The notes under the pieces are model-generated. The model was given only the letters and a program-made list of their open reading frames with translations. It was not told the origin of the DNA and ran no database searches. The position numbers and the translations under genes were made by a program. This document shows, in pieces, positions 5,598 through 8,385 of a DNA stretch of 8,385 nucleotides. Origin of the DNA: Actinomycetes bacterium (GTDB lineage Bacteria > Actinomycetota > Actinomycetes > Actinomycetales > Actinomycetaceae). Position 1 is the first letter of the stretch, and each line of letters starts with the position of its first letter. The stretch lies in the NCBI GenBank assembly GCA_023426345.1, contig JAFAAX010000081.1, positions 1-8,385 of the forward strand, in the 5' to 3' direction.

Positions 5598-6531
5598 GCG
5601 CGCCGAGGTCGCCGTGGCGCGGCTGCTCTCCCTGGTCGGCTGGATCGCCCAGCACCCGGGCGCCCCCGTCGACCATGTGGCCGAGCACTTCGGGCGCAGC
5701 CGCGACCAGTTGCTCCGCGACATCGCCCTGGTGGGGGCCGTCCACGACTCGATGCCCGGAGACTCCTTCGAGATCGACTGGGACCTCCTCGAGCGGGAGG
5801 ACCGGCTGGCCGTCCGCCCGGTGGCCGGCGTCGGACTGCCGCCTCGCCTCACGCCGTCGGAGGCCACGGCGGTGCTCATCGGCCTGCAGGCGATCGCCCC
5901 CGTCCTCGACGACGACCTCCGGGCGCGACTGCCCCGCACGGCGATGGCGGTGGCCGCCCTGTCCCCGGGCGCGGACGGGATGGGCGAGGAGGTCCTCGTC
6001 TCGGGCGCGCCCGGGCACGACGGGCGGGTGGACCTGCTCAACCGCGCGCTGCGCGACGGGCGGCGCGTCGGATTCGACTACACGACGGCCGACGGCCGGT
6101 CCGCCCGGCGCGAGGTGGACCCGTGGGATCTGCGGCGCGGCGCCGACGGGTGGGTGCTGCGCGGATGGTGCCATCGCGCGCAGGGGGAGCGCAGCTTCCG
6201 GCTCGCGCAGATGGCGGACCTCCGCGTGCTCGACCGCCCCCTCGCGCGGCCGAGGCCCCCGGCGGGGCGCGACGGGGACGCCGGCCTGCCGACGGTCCGC
6301 CTCACGCTGACGGACGCGGCCCGCTGGGTGGCGGAGGAGGTCCCCGGGCGCCTCGTCGAGGACGAGGGCGGCCGATTCACCCTGGAGATCCGCGTCTGGG
6401 ACCGGGACTGGGTGGAGGCGCTACTCATCGATGTCGCGGCGCACCTGGTGTCCGTCGATCCGCCGGCGTTCGCCTGGTCGATGGCCGAGCGGGCGCGGGC
6501 CGCGTTGGACGTGTGGGAGGGGGACCGATGA
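5590..6531 (+). CDS. pafC: WYL-domain transcriptional regulator PafC
   Basis: A 313-residue partner of PafB. Order of domains: an N-terminal winged helix at about 6-75 (VARLLSLVGWIAQHPG, VAEHFGRSRDQLLRDIALV), a middle segment with PRLTPSEATAVLIGLQAI at 85-102, a WYL domain at about 146-215 (RRVGFDYTTADGR, REVDPWDL, and WVL at 188-190 in place of WYL, then SFRLAQM), and a WCX domain at about 235-310. WYL domains are thought to sense a nucleic-acid ligand; recent mycobacterial work supports single-stranded DNA as the PafBC activator. ATG 5590 has GGAGG at 5581-5585 and overlaps the pafB end by 8 bases, supporting heterodimer expression from one message. The frame stays open far upstream to 5359, but that part lies over pafB in another frame and is not conserved-looking. 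The stop overlaps the next start as ATGA. Confidence 0.9.
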   Translation: MPERAEVAVARLLSLVGWIAQHPGAPVDHVAEHFGRSRDQLLRDIALVGAVHDSMPGDSFEIDWDLLEREDRLAVRPVAGVGLPPRLTPSEATAVLIGLQAIAPVLDDDLRARLPRTAMAVAALSPGADGMGEEVLVSGAPGHDGRVDLLNRALRDGRRVGFDYTTADGRSARREVDPWDLRRGADGWVLRGWCHRAQGERSFRLAQMADLRVLDRPLARPRPPAGRDGDAGLPTVRLTLTDAARWVAEEVPGRLVEDEGGRFTLEIRVWDRDWVEALLIDVAAHLVSVDPPAFAWSMAERARAALDVWEGDR

Positions 6532-8385
6532 CGCCGCGCCGCCGCCGCGTCCGCGAGCGCCGGGACGGCGCCGACCGGACGGCGTCCCCGGCGTCCTCCG
6601 CGACGCCCCGCCGTCCGCGCGGCGCCGCCGAGGTCGAGGAGGACATGAGCGCCGCCGAGCGCTTCGAGGCGTTCCGCCGCCACCAGTCGTTCGAGTCCTC
6701 GCATCGCCGCGCGTTCGCGGACACGCTGGGCTTCACGCCCGACGACTTCCAGTCGGAGGCGATGGAGGGCGTCGAGGGCGGTGAGTCCGTGCTGGTCGCG
6801 GCCCCCACGGGAGCCGGCAAGACGGTCGTCGGCGAGTTCGCCTGCGATCTGGCGGTGGCGCGCGGCCGGCGGGCCTTCTACACGACGCCCATCAAGGCGC
6901 TGTCGAACCAGAAGTACGCCGACCTGCGCCGCAGGTTCGGGGAGGCCAACGTCGGCCTGCTCACCGGCGACGTCTCCGTCAACGCCGGGGCGCCGGTGGT
7001 CGTGATGACCACCGAGGTCCTGCGCAACATGATCTACGCGGGGGCCGACCTCTCGGCGCTCTCGCACGTGGTCCTCGACGAGGTCCACTACCTGGCCGAC
7101 CGGTTCCGCGGCCCCGTGTGGGAGGAGGTCATCATCCACCTGCCGGCCCACGTGCGCATCGTCGCCTTGTCGGCGACGGTGTCGAACGCGGAGGAGTTCG
7201 GCGCGTGGATGCGGGCCGTGCGCGGGTCCTGCCGGATCGTCGTCTCCGAGCGGCGCCCCGTGCCGCTCTACCAGCACATGATGGTCGGCGGCGTCCTCTA
7301 CGACCTCTACGCGCCCTCCTCACGGGGCGCGCTCCGCCTCAATCCGGAGCTCGTCGCCGCCGTCGAGCGTCCGGCGCGCGATCCGGGGCGGAGATCGAGG
7401 GGATCCCGGGGGCGCCGCGACACGTCCCCGCCGCGGGGCCGGCGCGAGTCGCGCCCCCAGGCGCTCATCGCCCTGGACCGCGCCCGCCTCCTGCCGACGA
7501 TCGTCTTCATCTTCTCCCGGGCGGGCTGCGACGACGCGGTGTCGGCCGTCGTGTCCGCGGGGATCACGCTGACCTCGCGCCCCGAGGCGGACCGGATCCG
7601 CGCCGTCGTCGAGGAGGCGGTGGCGACGATCCCGGTCGAGGATCACGCCGTGCTCGGCGTGTCCCGGTGGGCGGACGCTCTCGAGCGGGGGATCGCGGCC
7701 CACCATGCGGGCCTCCTGCCGATCATGAAGGAGACGGTCGAACGCCTGTTCGCCCGCGGCCTCGTCAAGGTCGTCTACGCCACCGAGACGCTTGCGCTGG
7801 GCATCAACATGCCCGCCCGCACCGTGGTCATCGAGTCGCTCACCAAGTGGAACGGCGCGGCCCACGTCCAGCTGAGCGCCGGCGAGTACACGCAGCTGTC
7901 GGGGCGCGCCGGGCGGCGCGGCATCGACTCGGAGGGCCACGCCGTGGTGCTGCACCGGGGGGCCACCGCCCCGGAGGAGGTCTCCGCGCTGGCGTCGCGG
8001 CGCACCTATCCGCTGGTCAGCGCCTTCCACCCGACCTACAACATGGTCGTCAACCTGCTCACCCAGTCCAGCCGCGAGGCCACGCGCGACGTCCTGGAGA
8101 CCTCCTTCGCCCAGTTCCAGGCCGATGGGGCGGTCGTCGGGCTCGCGCGGCGCGCCCGCGAGCGCCGACGCGAGATGACGGACCTCGAAGGCCGGGTCTC
8201 CTGCGAGCGGGGGGACGCGCGGGAGTACTTCGCGTGGCGCGACGAGCTGGCCGCGCTCCAGAAGGGCCAGGCGCACGCGCGGGTCGAGGAGGGCCGCCGG
8301 GCGGCGGCGCGCGCGTTGCGCGACGTGCGCCCGGGCGACGTCGTGGCCTGGAGGCGGGGGCGTCGGGTCGACCACGCGGTCGCCC
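6528..8385 (+). CDS. helY: HelY-type Ski2-like DEVH helicase, 5' part (3' end outside window)
   Basis: The first 619 residues of a superfamily 2 ATP-dependent helicase of the Ski2/Mtr4-like group, probably acting on RNA. No stop occurs before the window ends. Visible motifs: FQ at 74-75, Walker A AAPTGAGKT (91-99), motif Ia TTPIKALSNQKY (119-130), TTEVLRNM (161-168), Walker B DEVH (184-187), motif III SAT (215-217), TIVFIFSR (324-331), motif V ATETLALGINMPA (418-430) and motif VI QLSGRAGRRG (456-465). A low-complexity Arg-rich segment at about 281-310 separates the RecA-like domains. ATG 6528 overlaps the pafC stop (ATGA) and has GGAGG at 6516-6520. This gives an Arg-rich extension of about 39 residues absent from M. 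tuberculosis HelY as I recall it; an alternative ATG at 6645 would match that protein better but its purine-rich tract is poorly spaced. In mycobacteria tatA and tatC lie between pafC and helY; here they do not. Confidence 0.93.
   Translation, partial: MTPRRRRVRERRDGADRTASPASSATPRRPRGAAEVEEDMSAAERFEAFRRHQSFESSHRRAFADTLGFTPDDFQSEAMEGVEGGESVLVAAPTGAGKTVVGEFACDLAVARGRRAFYTTPIKALSNQKYADLRRRFGEANVGLLTGDVSVNAGAPVVVMTTEVLRNMIYAGADLSALSHVVLDEVHYLADRFRGPVWEEVIIHLPAHVRIVALSATVSNAEEFGAWMRAVRGSCRIVVSERRPVPLYQHMMVGGVLYDLYAPSSRGALRLNPELVAAVERPARDPGRRSRGSRGRRDTSPPRGRRESRPQALIALDRARLLPTIVFIFSRAGCDDAVSAVVSAGITLTSRPEADRIRAVVEEAVATIPVEDHAVLGVSRWADALERGIAAHHAGLLPIMKETVERLFARGLVKVVYATETLALGINMPARTVVIESLTKWNGAAHVQLSAGEYTQLSGRAGRRGIDSEGHAVVLHRGATAPEEVSALASRRTYPLVSAFHPTYNMVVNLLTQSSREATRDVLETSFAQFQADGAVVGLARRARERRREMTDLEGRVSCERGDAREYFAWRDELAALQKGQAHARVEEGRRAAARALRDVRPGDVVAWRRGRRVDHAVA

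Noticed and set aside
4247..6310. 687-codon + strand open frame overlapping hisG, pafB and pafC
   Set aside because: Composition is Arg/Ser/Pro-rich with no family motifs, and it runs out of frame over three recognisable genes.
7320..8375. 351-codon - strand open frame opposite the helicase
   Set aside because: It is a shadow of the helicase gene; the + strand frame carries motifs I to VI intact.

Overview
The window is very GC-rich, densely packed chromosomal DNA with every recognisable gene on the + strand. The gene families (RsmB, Rpe, HisE, long-form HisG, PafB, PafC and a HelY-type Ski2-like helicase) point to an actinobacterium. Loss of the riboflavin biosynthesis genes from their usual place and the absence of proteasome and tat genes next to pafBC would fit a host-associated lineage such as the Actinomycetaceae, but that assignment is inference.

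Layout: (1) 2-1365, the 3' part of rsmB (16S rRNA m5C methyltransferase) overlapping rpe (ribulose-phosphate 3-epimerase). (2) 1366-1590, a 225-base intergenic leader holding a textbook FMN riboswitch (RFN element, about 1413-1529), a probable promoter just upstream and a GC-rich hairpin just downstream. (3) 1591-3459, a two-gene ABC uptake operon under that riboswitch: a permease (ribX-like) and an NMT1/THI5-type lipoprotein binding protein (ribY-like), with no ATPase gene. (4) 3464-4581, hisE and hisG, the second and first steps of histidine synthesis. (5) 4629-6531, pafB and pafC, WYL-domain transcription regulators of the actinobacterial DNA damage response. (6) 6528-8385, the 5' part of a helY-type helicase that runs off the window.

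Functionally, the riboswitch and transporter form a self-contained flavin salvage module: FMN is expected to bind the leader and shut down the uptake genes when flavin is plentiful. As I recall the usual actinobacterial order, ribDEABH-type biosynthesis genes sit between rpe and hisE, so here an uptake module occupies the place of the biosynthesis operon. The flanking genes are housekeeping.

A second signal is transcriptional. The three genes without a usable Shine-Dalgarno (rpe, hisE, pafB) each have a TANNNT hexamer exactly 6 bases before the start codon, as expected for leaderless mRNAs starting at the start codon. The other internal genes have GGAGG- or GAGG-type ribosome binding sites. 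I found no CRISPR array, insertion sequence, tRNA, rRNA or phage gene.
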